A DNA stretch of 64,000 nt from Nonomuraea gerenzanensis (GCF_020215645.1 NZ_CP084058.1:8432001-8496000); one strand, 5' to 3'. Counted from the stretch's first letter, positions 53,201 to 62,374 are shown. A program made the numbers and translations. The notes: generated from the letters alone by a model not told the origin.

Positions 53201-54711
53201 CGATCACCACGCCGCCCGTCTCGGCACGCAGGCGGTGGGCGGGCCTGGCGGTCCTGTCGGCGAGCGTGCTGCTGGTGGTCATGGACATGACCGTGCTGAA
53301 CGTCGCCCTGCCCGCCATCTCGGCGGATCTGCGGCCCGAGTCGATCGAGCTGCTGTGGATGGTGGACGCGTACGCGCTGGTCCTGTCCGGACTGCTGGTC
53401 ACGGTCAGCGCGCTGGGCGATCGGTGGGGTCGCAAGCGGATGCTGATGACGGGGTTCGCGGTGTTCGGGCTGGCCTCGCTGGCCGTGCTGACGGCCGACA
53501 GCCCGCTGGAGGTGATCGCCGTACGGGCGCTGCTCGGGGTCGGCGGCGCGATGATCATGCCGTCCACCCTGTCCATGATCCGGAACCTGTTCGCCGACCC
53601 CGGCGAACGCGCCAAGGCCCTCGGCGTGTGGTCGGCGATGGCCGCGGTCGGCGCCGCCCTGGGGCCCGTCGTGGCCGGGGTGCTGCTGGAGCACTTCAGC
53701 TGGCACGCCGCGTTCCTGGTGAACGTGCCCGTCATGGTCCTGGCGATCGGCTTCGGCCTGTTCCTGCTGCCCGAGTCCAGGAACCCGTCGCCCGGCCGCT
53801 GGGACGCCCTGGCCACGCTGCTGTCGATGACGGGCATGGTGGCCCTGGTCTACGCGATCAAGAACTTCGGCAAGTACGGGCTCACCTCCCCCGGCGCCCT
53901 GGTGGCGGCCGTGGTGGCGGTGGTGGCGCTGGGCTGGTTCGCGGTGCGGTGTCTGCGCAGGACGGATCCGCTGCTGGAGCTCCGGCTGTTCCGCAGCCCG
54001 CCCTTCTCGGCTGGGGTGCTGACGGCGCTGATCACCTCCATCGCGATGGCGGCGGTGCTGCTGCTGCTCGCGCAGTGGATGCAGCTCGTGCAGGGGTACG
54101 GCCCGCTGGAGACGGGCGTGCGCCTGCTGCCCGCCGCACTGGCCGCCGTCGTCGCCTCGCCCCTGGCCCCGTCGCTGGCGGCGCGGGTCGGCGCCCGGGT
54201 GGTGCTGGCCGGGGGGCTGGCTCTGACGGGGCTGGCGTTCCTGCTGCTGTTCGTGGCGCCCAGCCCGCTGGGGTACTGGCCGGTCGCCGTCGCGCTGACG
54301 CTCATCGGGCTCGGGAACGGGTCGCTGGCGATCGCCTCCGCCGCCATCATGTCCGGCTCGCCACCGGCCAAGTCGGGCAGCGCGGCCGCCATCGAGGAGA
54401 CCAGCTACGAGCTGGGCGGGGCACTCGGCGTGGCCGTCCTCGGCAGCGTCGCGGCCGCCGTGTACCGGGGTGATGTGGTGTATTCGGGGCCGGGGGCTGA
54501 GGTTGCGCGGGAGTCGTTGGGCGGAGCGCTGGATGTGGCGAAGGAGTCGGGGGCGGCTGGTGGGCGGCTCGTCGAGCAGGCGACGGCTGCGTTCACCGAC
54601 TCCCTCGTGCTGACCAGCGGGGTGGCGGCGCTGGTGTTGGCGGTGGGCACGGTGGCGGTGTGGTGGCTCACGCCTCGCGACCTCGACGTGTCGTCGGGCG
54701 ATCACCACTGA
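53197..54711 (+). CDS. DHA2-family MFS efflux pump (14 TM)
   Basis: A 504-residue proton antiporter of the EmrB/QacA type. TM1 carries LLVVMDMTVLNVALPAISAD (motif D1), followed by ALGDRWGRKRMLMTGFAVFG (motif A) and GVGGAMIMPSTLSMIRNLF, GVWSAMAAVGAALGPVVAGV (motif C). The C-terminal half ends in a membrane helix and a short cytoplasmic tail. Translationally coupled to tetR, so inducible drug or metabolite export is likely. Confidence 0.95.
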   Translation: MTITTPPVSARRRWAGLAVLSASVLLVVMDMTVLNVALPAISADLRPESIELLWMVDAYALVLSGLLVTVSALGDRWGRKRMLMTGFAVFGLASLAVLTADSPLEVIAVRALLGVGGAMIMPSTLSMIRNLFADPGERAKALGVWSAMAAVGAALGPVVAGVLLEHFSWHAAFLVNVPVMVLAIGFGLFLLPESRNPSPGRWDALATLLSMTGMVALVYAIKNFGKYGLTSPGALVAAVVAVVALGWFAVRCLRRTDPLLELRLFRSPPFSAGVLTALITSIAMAAVLLLLAQWMQLVQGYGPLETGVRLLPAALAAVVASPLAPSLAARVGARVVLAGGLALTGLAFLLLFVAPSPLGYWPVAVALTLIGLGNGSLAIASAAIMSGSPPAKSGSAAAIEETSYELGGALGVAVLGSVAAAVYRGDVVYSGPGAEVARESLGGALDVAKESGAAGGRLVEQATAAFTDSLVLTSGVAALVLAVGTVAVWWLTPRDLDVSSGDHH

Positions 54712-54732
54712 TTCGGCCGCGGGCGGGCACGT

Positions 54733-54788
54733 GCTGGGCGGCGCGTGCTGGGCCGCGTGCGCTGGGCGGCGCGTGCTGGGCCGCGTGC
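54733..54788. repeat. Two 28-bp tandem repeats after the efflux gene
   Basis: GCTGGGCGGCGCGTGCTGGG plus 8 bp, repeated exactly at 54733-54760 and 54761-54788. The unit itself contains two related 14-bp halves. The surrounding 54712-54973 has no gene. Confidence 0.85.
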
Positions 54789-54973
54789 GCTGCGCCGCGC
54801 GATGAGCGATTGGTGGTGGCGGGGGGCGTGCGGTGGGTGGCTGTCGAGCGCGCGAGAAGCAGGCAGGCGCGCGGCGGACCACGGGCGTGTAGACGGACGT
54901 GCGGTGGGCAGACGTGCGGGCGATGGGCGATGAGAAGTGGGCGGACGCGCGGGTGGCGTGGTGCGGGTGAGGG

Positions 54974-55408
54974 TTACAGGTCCGGGCCGGCGACCTGCTC
55001 GGCGACTCGGCCGATGCGGGCGAGGCGGGCCAGGGCTGGACGGGCGAGGACCTCGCCGATGTCGTGCAGGGCCACGATGAGCTCCTCCACCCCGTCGAGC
55101 GGCATGTCCGGCTCTCGGCTCAGCAGAAGGCCGCGATAGTCCTCCGGGGATACGGCCCCGCCCGGCAGCTCGATGCGCTCGTGCTCGACTCGGAAGAGCA
55201 CCGGCACGGACGTGTCGAGGACCAGGGCGAGGGCGGTGAGCTCCGCGGCCGTGAAGGAGCGTTGGCCGCGCTCGGCCTGGTGGACGGCCTGGCGGCTCCA
55301 CGGTCTGTCGAGGTAGCGGCCCAGGGCTTCGCCCAGCTCCGTCAGCGACATGCGGCGCTCTGCGCGCAGCCGGGCGATCTGCCTCCCGATTGCCTCTTCT
55401 ACCCGCAT
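54974..55408 (-). CDS. XRE-family transcriptional regulator
   Basis: A 144-residue protein: MRVEEAIGRQIARLRAERRM SLTELGEALGRYLDRPWSRQ AVHQAERGQRSFTAAELTAL ALVLDTS is a Cro/C1-type helix-turn-helix, followed by a ~70-residue C-terminal part without a known effector fold. It is divergent from the STAS gene; a 20-bp palindrome at 55430-55449 between them is the likely operator. Confidence 0.9.
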   Translation of the reverse strand: MRVEEAIGRQIARLRAERRMSLTELGEALGRYLDRPWSRQAVHQAERGQRSFTAAELTALALVLDTSVPVLFRVEHERIELPGGAVSPEDYRGLLLSREPDMPLDGVEELIVALHDIGEVLARPALARLARIGRVAEQVAGPDL

Positions 55409-55429
55409 CCCTCACCCCTTAACGCCGGT

Positions 55430-55449
55430 TGTCATTGTGCACCATGACA
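55430..55449. promoter_or_regulatory. 20-bp palindrome, probable XRE operator
   Basis: TGTCATTGTGCACCATGACA is palindromic apart from one base pair. It sits 22 bp upstream of the XRE start and 18 bp before a TTGACA -35 (55467-55472) with TACCGT 18 bp further on, the probable promoter of the STAS gene. Confidence 0.6.
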
Positions 55450-55553
55450 CCGACAGGTAGCCATTGACAAGCGCGCGCTCGCCGCAGTACCGTGTAAATG
55501 CACAGAGTTCCCCGTCAATGTAGTCGATGACACGAGCGATGGTGAGGCGCGAA

Positions 55554-55973
55554 ATGCAGGACATCGTCATTGAGGTGGTCGGACCGGTCGGCGACTGCGC
55601 CGTGCTCAAGGTCGCCGGCGAAGTCGACGTGTTCACCGCGCCCAAGCTACGCGAGCAGATCATCGACCTGGCGGCCAAGGGCACGGTGCACGTCATCGTC
55701 GACCTGGGCGCGGTGCAGTTCCTCGACTCGACCGGGCTGGGCGTGCTCGTCGGCGGTCTCAAGCGGCTGCGCACGCAGGACGGGTCGCTCGCGCTCGTCA
55801 TGACGACCGACCGCATCTCGCGCATCTTCAAGATCACCGGGCTGACGGCGGTGTTCGCCTCCTACTCCTCCGTTCAGGAGGCGATCGAGGCCGACCCGCA
55901 CTGGGCTCAGGCCGTCGCGGGCGAGGCGGGCGGCGCCGGCGAGTGGTGCGCACAGCACGGGCTGGCCGGCTGA
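55554..55973 (+). CDS. STAS-domain anti-sigma factor antagonist
   Basis: A 139-residue SpoIIAA/RsbV-type protein: VLKVAGEVDVFTAPKLREQI IDLA and VIVDLGAVQFLDSTGLGVLV GGLKRL, with the phosphorylatable serine in DSTGLG. It would bind an anti-sigma kinase in a partner-switching pathway. I chose ATG 55554 (GAGG spaced 7 nt); ATGs at 55527 and 55539 would add up to nine residues. No cognate kinase or sigma factor is in the window. Confidence 0.92.
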   Translation: MQDIVIEVVGPVGDCAVLKVAGEVDVFTAPKLREQIIDLAAKGTVHVIVDLGAVQFLDSTGLGVLVGGLKRLRTQDGSLALVMTTDRISRIFKITGLTAVFASYSSVQEAIEADPHWAQAVAGEAGGAGEWCAQHGLAG

Positions 55974-56021
55974 CGCTCCGGCGCCCGCAGCACGCCTGGC
56001 CGGCTGACTGTCGATGCCTGA

Positions 56022-56049
56022 GCCCCTCGGCCGCGTGGTCACGAGGGGC
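56022..56049. terminator. Hairpin between convergent genes
   Basis: An 8-bp stem GCCCCTCG/CGAGGGGC with a 12-nt loop in the 93-bp space between the convergent STAS and aldo/keto reductase genes; probably terminates both. Confidence 0.5.
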
Positions 56050-56066
56050 CTCGGCCATGCCCGGTC

Positions 56067-56999
56067 TCAGGAAGGCCGGGAAGCCTCGTCCAGGATGGCC
56101 AGCTCCTCCTGGCTCAACATCAGCCCGGCCGCGTCCATGATCGGCCGGAGCTGCTCCAGGTTGCGCGCGCTGGCGATCGGTGCCGTGACGGTGGGCTGGG
56201 CGGCCACCCAGGCCAGCGCGATCGAGGCGGGCGCGACTCCGCGCTCCCGGGCGAGCCCGACCAGCGCCTCCACCGTCCTGGGCCCGTGGGGCGTGTCCAG
56301 GTACTCGGCGGCCCGGCCCGCGCGGGGGCTGTCCACGGTGGCGCCGGGCGCGTACTTGCCGGTCAGGAAGCCGCGCGCGAGGCCGAAGTACGGCACGCTG
56401 GACAGGCCCTCCGCGGCCACGACCTCCCGCAGATCACCCTCATAGGCCCGCTCGACCAGGTTGTACGGCTGCTGCAACGCGACATACCTGGCCAGCCCCT
56501 CGGCGTCGGAGAGCTTGAGTGCCTCCGCCAGGCGCGGCGCGGAGTAGTTGGAGGCCCCGATGTAGCGGACCTTGCCCTCCTGCACCAGCGCGTCGAAGAC
56601 GGCCAGCGACTCCACCAGCGGCGTGTCGTGGTCGTCCACGTGCGCCCAGTAGAGGTCGAGGTAGTCCGTATGCAGGCGCCGCAGCGAGTCCTCGACCGCG
56701 GTCCTGATCGTCGCCGGCGCCAGCCCCTCCAAGCCCTCCAGCATGCCGACCTTGGTGGCCAGCACGATCGAGTCGCGGTTGCGGCGCGCGGCCAGCCACT
56801 CGCCGATGATCGTCTCGGAGGTCGACTCGCCGGTGGCCCAGTACGGGTAGACGTCCGCCGTGTCGAGGAAGTTGCCGCCGCCCTCGACGTAGGCGTCGAG
56901 GATCGCGAACGACGTCTCCTTGTCGGCCGTCCAGCCGAAGACGTTGGTGCCGAGCGATATCGGGAACACGGACAGGTCCGTGGTGCCTATTGATCTCAT
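56067..56999 (-). CDS. Aldo/keto reductase
   Basis: A 310-residue NADPH-dependent reductase: NFLDTADVYPYWATGESTSE (catalytic Asp, Tyr), IVLATKVGM (Lys), DLYWAHVDDHDTPLVESLAV (His) and the cofactor segment APIASARNLEQLRPI. Unlike the split gene at 8-11.7 kb it is intact. It is divergent from the esterase, with only 36 bp between start codons. Confidence 0.95.
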   Translation of the reverse strand: MRSIGTTDLSVFPISLGTNVFGWTADKETSFAILDAYVEGGGNFLDTADVYPYWATGESTSETIIGEWLAARRNRDSIVLATKVGMLEGLEGLAPATIRTAVEDSLRRLHTDYLDLYWAHVDDHDTPLVESLAVFDALVQEGKVRYIGASNYSAPRLAEALKLSDAEGLARYVALQQPYNLVERAYEGDLREVVAAEGLSSVPYFGLARGFLTGKYAPGATVDSPRAGRAAEYLDTPHGPRTVEALVGLARERGVAPASIALAWVAAQPTVTAPIASARNLEQLRPIMDAAGLMLSQEELAILDEASRPS

Positions 57000-57035
57000 C
57001 CCGCTATTATCCGCACATCCAACAAGGAGACTGCG

Positions 57036-57992
57036 ATGCGGCCCCTGTTACGAGGATGCCTGGTCAGCGTGGTGGTCGCCGCCGGTCTGTGCGTGGCGGT
57101 CGTGGTGGTGCCGTGGCGCGGCGGGGACGAGGAGCCGCCCGCTCCCGAGCCCTCCCCGACGCGGACCGAGATCGTCCGCGAGCACCGGCTGGACGATCGC
57201 AGGATGGAGCTGACGATCAGGTCGCGGGCGCTCGACGCCACCACGAAGGTACGCCTGCTGCTGCCCCGCGGCTGGGAGTCCCGTACCGGCTGGCCGGTGT
57301 TGTGGCTGCTGCACGGCGGGCTCGACGACCACACCTCGTGGACCGCGAAGACCGACGTCGAGGCGCTCACCCGCGACACCGGCGTGCTCGTGGTGATGCC
57401 GGACGGCGGCAGGTGCGGCAGCTACTCCGACTGGTGGAACGGCGGCGAGGGCGGCCCGCCGCGCTGGGAGACCTACCACCTGAAGGAGCTGCTGCCGCTG
57501 CTCGAAGCGCGGTACCGGGCGGGCTCGCGGCAGGCGGTCGCCGGGTACTCGATGGGCGGGCAGGGCGCCATGCTGTACGCGGCCAAGGGTCACTTCGAGG
57601 CGGCGGCCTCGTTCAGCGGCGCCCTGCACCTCCTGGGCCCCGGCGTCCCGCAGGCCGTGATGGCGGGGACGGCGATCGGCTGTTTCGGCACCGACTGGAA
57701 GCGCATCTGGGGCGACCCGGAGGAGCAGCGCGAGGTGTGGCGGGCGCACAACCCCTACGACCTCGCCGACAGGCTCAAGGGCGTCCGGCTGTACGTGGCC
57801 GCCGGCGAGGGCGACCTGGTGGAGGACCTGGCGAACCGGGCGGGCAGGGCGTTCGCCGGCCGCCTGGAGGAGCTGGGCATCCCGGTGCGCACGCACTTCT
57901 CCCAGGGCGGGCACAACCACACGTCCTGGCAGCGGGAGCTGCACCGGGCCTACCCCATGCTGATGTCCGCCATCGGCGCGCGGCCCGCGTAA
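57036..57992 (+). CDS. Membrane-anchored or exported esterase (antigen 85-like fold)
   Basis: A 318-residue protein with an N-terminal hydrophobic helix (LVSVVVAAGLCVAVVVVPW) and proline-rich linker, then an esterase D/Ag85-type domain: VLWLLHGGLDDHTSWTAKTD, VVMPDGGRCGSYSDWWNGGE, nucleophile VAGYSMGGQGAMLYAAK (Ser in GYSMGG) and histidine in SQGGHNHTSWQRELH. AAGGAG precedes the ATG. Likely acts on cell-envelope or external esters. The stop codon lies in a tandem repeat. Confidence 0.9.
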   Translation: MRPLLRGCLVSVVVAAGLCVAVVVVPWRGGDEEPPAPEPSPTRTEIVREHRLDDRRMELTIRSRALDATTKVRLLLPRGWESRTGWPVLWLLHGGLDDHTSWTAKTDVEALTRDTGVLVVMPDGGRCGSYSDWWNGGEGGPPRWETYHLKELLPLLEARYRAGSRQAVAGYSMGGQGAMLYAAKGHFEAAASFSGALHLLGPGVPQAVMAGTAIGCFGTDWKRIWGDPEEQREVWRAHNPYDLADRLKGVRLYVAAGEGDLVEDLANRAGRAFAGRLEELGIPVRTHFSQGGHNHTSWQRELHRAYPMLMSAIGARPA

Positions 57993-58050
57993 GAACTGCC
58001 ATCAGCGCGCGGCCCGCGTAAGGACTGCCATCGGCGCGCGGCCCGCGTAA
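57969..58050. repeat. Nearly three 29-bp tandem repeats across the esterase stop
   Basis: GCCATCGGCGCGCGGCCCGC plus GTAAGAACT is repeated at 57969, 57998 and 58027 with single-base changes. Each copy contains the TAA, so the last residues and stop are triplicated. Confidence 0.9.
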
Positions 58051-58074
58051 AGGCGCGGCCTGAGCAAGAGACCG

Positions 58075-59085
58075 TCAGCTCACTCGGTCCACCAGGGAGT
58101 GGCACAGGTCGCGCAGCTCGCCCGCCTCCGGCAGGCACTCGTCGAGCACCCCGAGCGCCGACGTCAGGTATCGGTCCGCCAGCGCCCGCGCCGCCTCGCG
58201 CCCCCCGGCCTCCTCCACGAGGTGGGCGGCGTGCCGTACGGACTCCTCGTCCACCGCCCCCGAGGCCAGGACGGCGGCCAGCTCGCGGGCGGCGGGGCCG
58301 CCGGTGGCGAGGGCGGCGAGCACGGGCAGGGTCTTCTTGTCGCGCCGCAGGTCGTTGTGGACGGGCTTGCCGGTCAGGCGCGGATCGCCCCAGATGCCGA
58401 GCATGTCGTCCACGATCTGGAAGGCCACCCCGAGGTCGCGCCCCATGCCCCACATGCGGTCGGCCAGCCCGGGCGCCCCGCCCAGGGCCACGCCCGCCGC
58501 CGCGGCGGCCCCCAGCAGGCCCCCGGTCTTGCCCGCGGCCATCTCGGCGTACTCCTCGATCGTGACCACGCCGGGGCCGCTCCAGGGGCGGCTCTCGAAG
58601 GCCATGTCGGCGGTCTGGCCCTGGACGAGCTCGATCAGGGCCGCCGACAGGTACGGCATCGCCTCGGGCCGCGCGGCGAGCCGGCCGACGGCCAGGGCGA
58701 GCAGCGCGTCGCCGGTGAGGAGGGCGGGGCCGACGCCGTACGCCTTCCAAAGGGCGGCGCGGTGCCTGCGCAGCTCGTCACGGTCGATGATGTCGTCGTG
58801 CGCCAGTGAGAAGGCGTGCACCAGCTCCACCGCCACGGCCGCGGGCAGCGCGTCAGGCGCGGTGCCGCCGACGGCCTCGGCGCTGAGCAGCGCGATGGCG
58901 GGCCGCAGGCCCTTGCCACCGTCGGAGTCCAGCTCCCTGCCGTCGAGATCCGCCCAGCCCATCGCGAACGCCACCATCCTGGCGCCCCACGGATGCAGCC
59001 CCGAGACCGCCTCACGCAGCGCGGGCTCGACCAGGCGCCGGCAGCGGGCGATCGTGCCGCTGCTGTGCGGATGGCTCAGATTCAA
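58075..59085 (-). CDS. Geranylgeranyl diphosphate synthase-type polyprenyl synthetase
   Basis: A 336-residue isoprenyl diphosphate synthase. First aspartate-rich motif in FSLAHDDIIDRDELRRHR, second region QIVDDMLGIWGDPRLTGKP, and KGLRPAIALLSAEA at the substrate side. TTG start at 59083-59085 behind GGAGCACCA. It is divergent from the P450-cyclase operon, to which it would supply C20 diphosphate; chain length is inferred from that context. Confidence 0.92.
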   Translation of the reverse strand: MNLSHPHSSGTIARCRRLVEPALREAVSGLHPWGARMVAFAMGWADLDGRELDSDGGKGLRPAIALLSAEAVGGTAPDALPAAVAVELVHAFSLAHDDIIDRDELRRHRAALWKAYGVGPALLTGDALLALAVGRLAARPEAMPYLSAALIELVQGQTADMAFESRPWSGPGVVTIEEYAEMAAGKTGGLLGAAAAAGVALGGAPGLADRMWGMGRDLGVAFQIVDDMLGIWGDPRLTGKPVHNDLRRDKKTLPVLAALATGGPAARELAAVLASGAVDEESVRHAAHLVEEAGGREAARALADRYLTSALGVLDECLPEAGELRDLCHSLVDRVS

Positions 59086-59444
59086 TGGTGCTCCTACCCG
59101 GGTACGATCTTGAATCTACATGCACAAGCATGTGATACTCCACCCATCGGTTGACATTTGTCAGGGAATGTCCGTGATGTGAGACGTGTACCCTGCGCGA
59201 TGAAGGGATTACCAGGTGGCAGTCGTGGCTCTGGCCGACGCATCCGCCTCTTCCGCACCTGACGACCCGAAGCCCGCACGTCTCCGACAGGGCCGAGCCG
59301 CCCCGCCACTCTAGGACGGCCCCGCGCGGCCACCGCCACGGGCTGCCCCGAGGCGACCGCACCCTCAGTCTCCAGGCGTGGCATCGCCGATGTGCACGCC
59401 GTCACTCTCAGTCGCACCACGCATCCGGATCGGGGATCGCTGCC
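59086..59444. promoter_or_regulatory. Divergent control region of the terpene cluster
   Basis: No gene. Two inverted repeats stand out: ACATGC-ACAA-GCATGT (59118-59133) and TGACA-TT-TGTCA (59152-59163), the latter overlapping a TTGACA -35-like hexamer. They are candidate operators for both directions; the binding protein is not in the window. Confidence 0.5.
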
Positions 59445-60821
59445 ATGCCGCACGTCAAGGGAGCCTTGACGACCAGCCCTCACATCGTCCCGACACACCG
59501 GGCCATACCCCGGCTCGTGAGCGACCCGGTCACCGAGCTGGCCAGGATGGGCACCGACGCCTCCGGCCAGGTCGTCCGGCTCCACCTCGGGCCGTTCCGC
59601 CCCTACCTCGTCTCGCATCCCGACCACGTCCAGCAGGTGCTCAAGACCGACTGGGGCAACTTCGTCCGCGAGGGCGTGTTCTGGCGGCCGTTGCAACGCC
59701 TGATCGGCCAGAGCATCCTCGGCGAGGGCGAGGCGTGGGCGTCGGCCAGGAAGATCCTCCAGCCGCTCTTCACCGCGCGCTACACGGCCTCGCTGGCCGA
59801 GGACATGGCCGACATCATCGCCGAGCGCGTCGACGAGCTCGACGGCTTCGCGCGGTCGGGCCAGGCGATCGACGTGGAGCACCAGATGACCTCCATCGTC
59901 AACCAGGCCGTCATCAAGGTCCTGTTCGGCGGCCGGATCACCCGTGAGACCGCCGAACGGCTGGCCCCCGAGTTCGCCACCTGCGCCACCTCGATCGGCT
60001 TCCGCATGCTCTTCCCCTTCGCGCCGTACTCGATCCGGGTCCCGGGCGACCGCGCGTTCCTGCGGTCGGCGAAGAAGATCGACGAGATCGTCTACCCGCT
60101 CATCCAGCAGGCGCAGCGTGAGAACAACAACGGCAAGGAGGTCGTCTCGGCGCTGCTGACGGCCAGGCTGGAGAAGGAGGGCAGGGCCGATCTGCACCAG
60201 GTGCGCGACGACCTGGTCAACATCTACGGCGCCGCCTCCGAGACCACGGCGATGACGCTGATCTGGCTGTGGCAGGTGCTGCACGACCACCCGGACGTCA
60301 ACGCCCGGCTGCAGGAGGAGATCGACCGCGTGGTGGGCGGCGGCCCGGTGCGGCCGGCGCACGTCGCCGAGCTGCCCTACCTGCGCATGGTGCTGCAGGA
60401 GCTGCTGCGGGTCTACCCGAACGCCTGGGTCGTCCCGCGCCAGACCGTGGCGGACACGGAGATCGGCGGCGTCCGGATCGGGGCCGGCTCGCAGGTGCTG
60501 ATCAGCCCGTACACGACGCACCGGCTGGCGGAGTTCTGGCCCCGGCCGCTGGAGTTCGACCCGGAGCGCTGGGCCAACGAGAAGACCGAGCGCCGGCACC
60601 GCTACGCGTTCATCCCGTTCGGCCTGGGGCCGCACGTCTGCCTCGGCCAGCACCTGTTCTACGTCGAGGCGTCCCTGGTGATAGCCAACCTGATGAGCAG
60701 GTACCGGCCGGTGCTGGCCAACCCGCAGAAGCTGCGTCCCGTCCCGGGCGGCGCCACGCTGCGGCCCAAGCAGAAGCTCTACCTCCACCTGCAGCCGATC
60801 GAACGGAACCACGCGGCATGA
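59445..60821 (+). CDS. Cytochrome P450 of the diterpenoid cluster
   Basis: A 458-residue monooxygenase: I-helix YGAASETTAMTLIW, K-helix QELLRVYP (ExxR), PERW segment EFDPERWANEKTERR and the haem-binding loop FGLGPHVCLGQHLF with the axial Cys. The sequence is of the class found fused or linked to eukaryote-like electron transfer (long I-helix, PERF/PERW). Its stop overlaps the start of the class II cyclase (ATGA), so it probably oxidises the diterpene scaffold. No ferredoxin or reductase is present. Confidence 0.95.
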   Translation: MPHVKGALTTSPHIVPTHRAIPRLVSDPVTELARMGTDASGQVVRLHLGPFRPYLVSHPDHVQQVLKTDWGNFVREGVFWRPLQRLIGQSILGEGEAWASARKILQPLFTARYTASLAEDMADIIAERVDELDGFARSGQAIDVEHQMTSIVNQAVIKVLFGGRITRETAERLAPEFATCATSIGFRMLFPFAPYSIRVPGDRAFLRSAKKIDEIVYPLIQQAQRENNNGKEVVSALLTARLEKEGRADLHQVRDDLVNIYGAASETTAMTLIWLWQVLHDHPDVNARLQEEIDRVVGGGPVRPAHVAELPYLRMVLQELLRVYPNAWVVPRQTVADTEIGGVRIGAGSQVLISPYTTHRLAEFWPRPLEFDPERWANEKTERRHRYAFIPFGLGPHVCLGQHLFYVEASLVIANLMSRYRPVLANPQKLRPVPGGATLRPKQKLYLHLQPIERNHAA

Positions 60822-62374
60822 GCATCGGCGAAGCCGTGAACGCCACCACGGAAGCGGACGAGCTGGTCACGAGCCTCATGCTCCGCCCGTGGGGCCAGGT
60901 CTCCCCCTCGGTCTACGAGACCGGGCGGCTGGTCTCGCTCGCCCCCTGGCTGACCGGCCATCGGGAACGCCTCGACTACCTGATCAGCACCCAGCGGCCG
61001 GACGGCTCCTGGGGAGCGCCCGACGGGTACGGTGTGGTGCCGACCCTGAGCGCCACCGAGGGCCTGCTCGCCGCGACGGCGCGCGGCGAGCAGGCCCTCG
61101 GGGACCTGGACGGCGGGAGCCTCGCCGCCGCGGCGGACCGGGGGCTGCGGGTGCTGTCCACCTGGCTGAGCGGCCCCCTGGAGCTGCCCGACATGCCGGC
61201 GATCGAGCACATCGTGCCCTCCTTGGTGCACCGCATCAACCGGCACGTCGAGGGCCTGCCGGGCCGCTCGCCCGTGCCGTTGCCGGAAAGCATGAGCTAC
61301 GACACCCTCCACGTGGTCAGGTCGCGGGTCCGGGCCGGCGAGGAGGTGCCGGAGAAGCTGCTGCACGCCCTGGAGATCGCGGCCGAGGCCGCCGCCGGCG
61401 CGCCCGGCATCCGTCCCACGCCCATCGGCAGCGTCGGCGCCTCGCCTGCCGCGACCGCCGCGTGGCTGGGCGAGGAACAGGGCGGGCATCGCGAGAACGG
61501 GGAGCACGAGCCGGCGCGCAGGCACCTGGAGGCGGTGGTCCGGCTGTTCGGCGGCCCGGTGCCCGTCGGGCTGCCCATCACCGTGTTCGAGCGCGGCTGG
61601 GTGCTGAGCTGGCTGCTGCGGGCGGGCGTGAGCGTCGAGGTGCCGCCGGAGATGGTGGCCGACATCAGGGCGGCCATCGGCCCGGCCGGCACGCCGGCGG
61701 GCCCCGGGCTGCCCGCCGACTGCGACACGACGTCCGTGGCGCTGTACGCGCTGGCGCTGCTCGGGGCGCCCTGCGAACCGGACAGCCTGTGGGCCTTCCG
61801 CACCGGCACCCACTTCGCCACCTGGCCCGGCGAGCAGGGCGTCTCGGTCAGCGTCAACGCGCACGTGCTCGACGCCTTCGGCGAGTACGCCCGCCGCCGG
61901 CCCGCCGCCGCGCCGCGGTACCAGGCGGCCGTCGCCGAGCTGGCCGCCTGGATCCGCGACCGCCAGTTACCTGACGGGAGCTGGACGGACCGCTGGCATG
62001 CCTCGCCGTACTACGCCGCCGCGAGCTGCGCGCTGGCGCTGGACGCCTTCGGCGGCGACGCCTCGCGGGACGCGGTGCGCGCGGCGGCCGAGTGGGTGCT
62101 GGCCACGCAGCGGCCGGACGGCTCCTGGGGCCGGTGGGAGGGCACGGCCGAGGAGAGCGCGTACGCGATCCAGATCCTGCTGCTGACCCGGGGGCACGAG
62201 GAGCCACGGCGCCTGCGGGCGGCGGAGCGCGGTGAGCCGCACCTGACCGGCTCGGCCGGCGACCATCCGCCGCTCTGGCACGACAAGGACCTGTACGTCC
62301 CCAGGGCCGTGGCCCGCGCCGCGGTGATCGCGTCGTCGCACCTCATCCGGCGCGCGCGGGCCGGGGCGGGCTAG
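60818..62374 (+). CDS. Class II diterpene cyclase
   Basis: A 518-residue protonation-type cyclase. The acid motif is LPADCDTTSVALYALALLG: Asp301-x-Asp303-Thr, a DxDT variant of the usual DxDD. QW-like repeats occur at QRPDGSWGAPDGYG, RQLPDGSWTD and TQRPDGSWGRWEG. It should convert GGPP to a bicyclic labdadienyl- or halimadienyl-type diphosphate. Coupled to the P450 upstream; the stop overlaps the convergent class I synthase by 4 bp. Confidence 0.92.
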   Translation: MSIGEAVNATTEADELVTSLMLRPWGQVSPSVYETGRLVSLAPWLTGHRERLDYLISTQRPDGSWGAPDGYGVVPTLSATEGLLAATARGEQALGDLDGGSLAAAADRGLRVLSTWLSGPLELPDMPAIEHIVPSLVHRINRHVEGLPGRSPVPLPESMSYDTLHVVRSRVRAGEEVPEKLLHALEIAAEAAAGAPGIRPTPIGSVGASPAATAAWLGEEQGGHRENGEHEPARRHLEAVVRLFGGPVPVGLPITVFERGWVLSWLLRAGVSVEVPPEMVADIRAAIGPAGTPAGPGLPADCDTTSVALYALALLGAPCEPDSLWAFRTGTHFATWPGEQGVSVSVNAHVLDAFGEYARRRPAAAPRYQAAVAELAAWIRDRQLPDGSWTDRWHASPYYAAASCALALDAFGGDASRDAVRAAAEWVLATQRPDGSWGRWEGTAEESAYAIQILLLTRGHEEPRRLRAAERGEPHLTGSAGDHPPLWHDKDLYVPRAVARAAVIASSHLIRRARAGAG

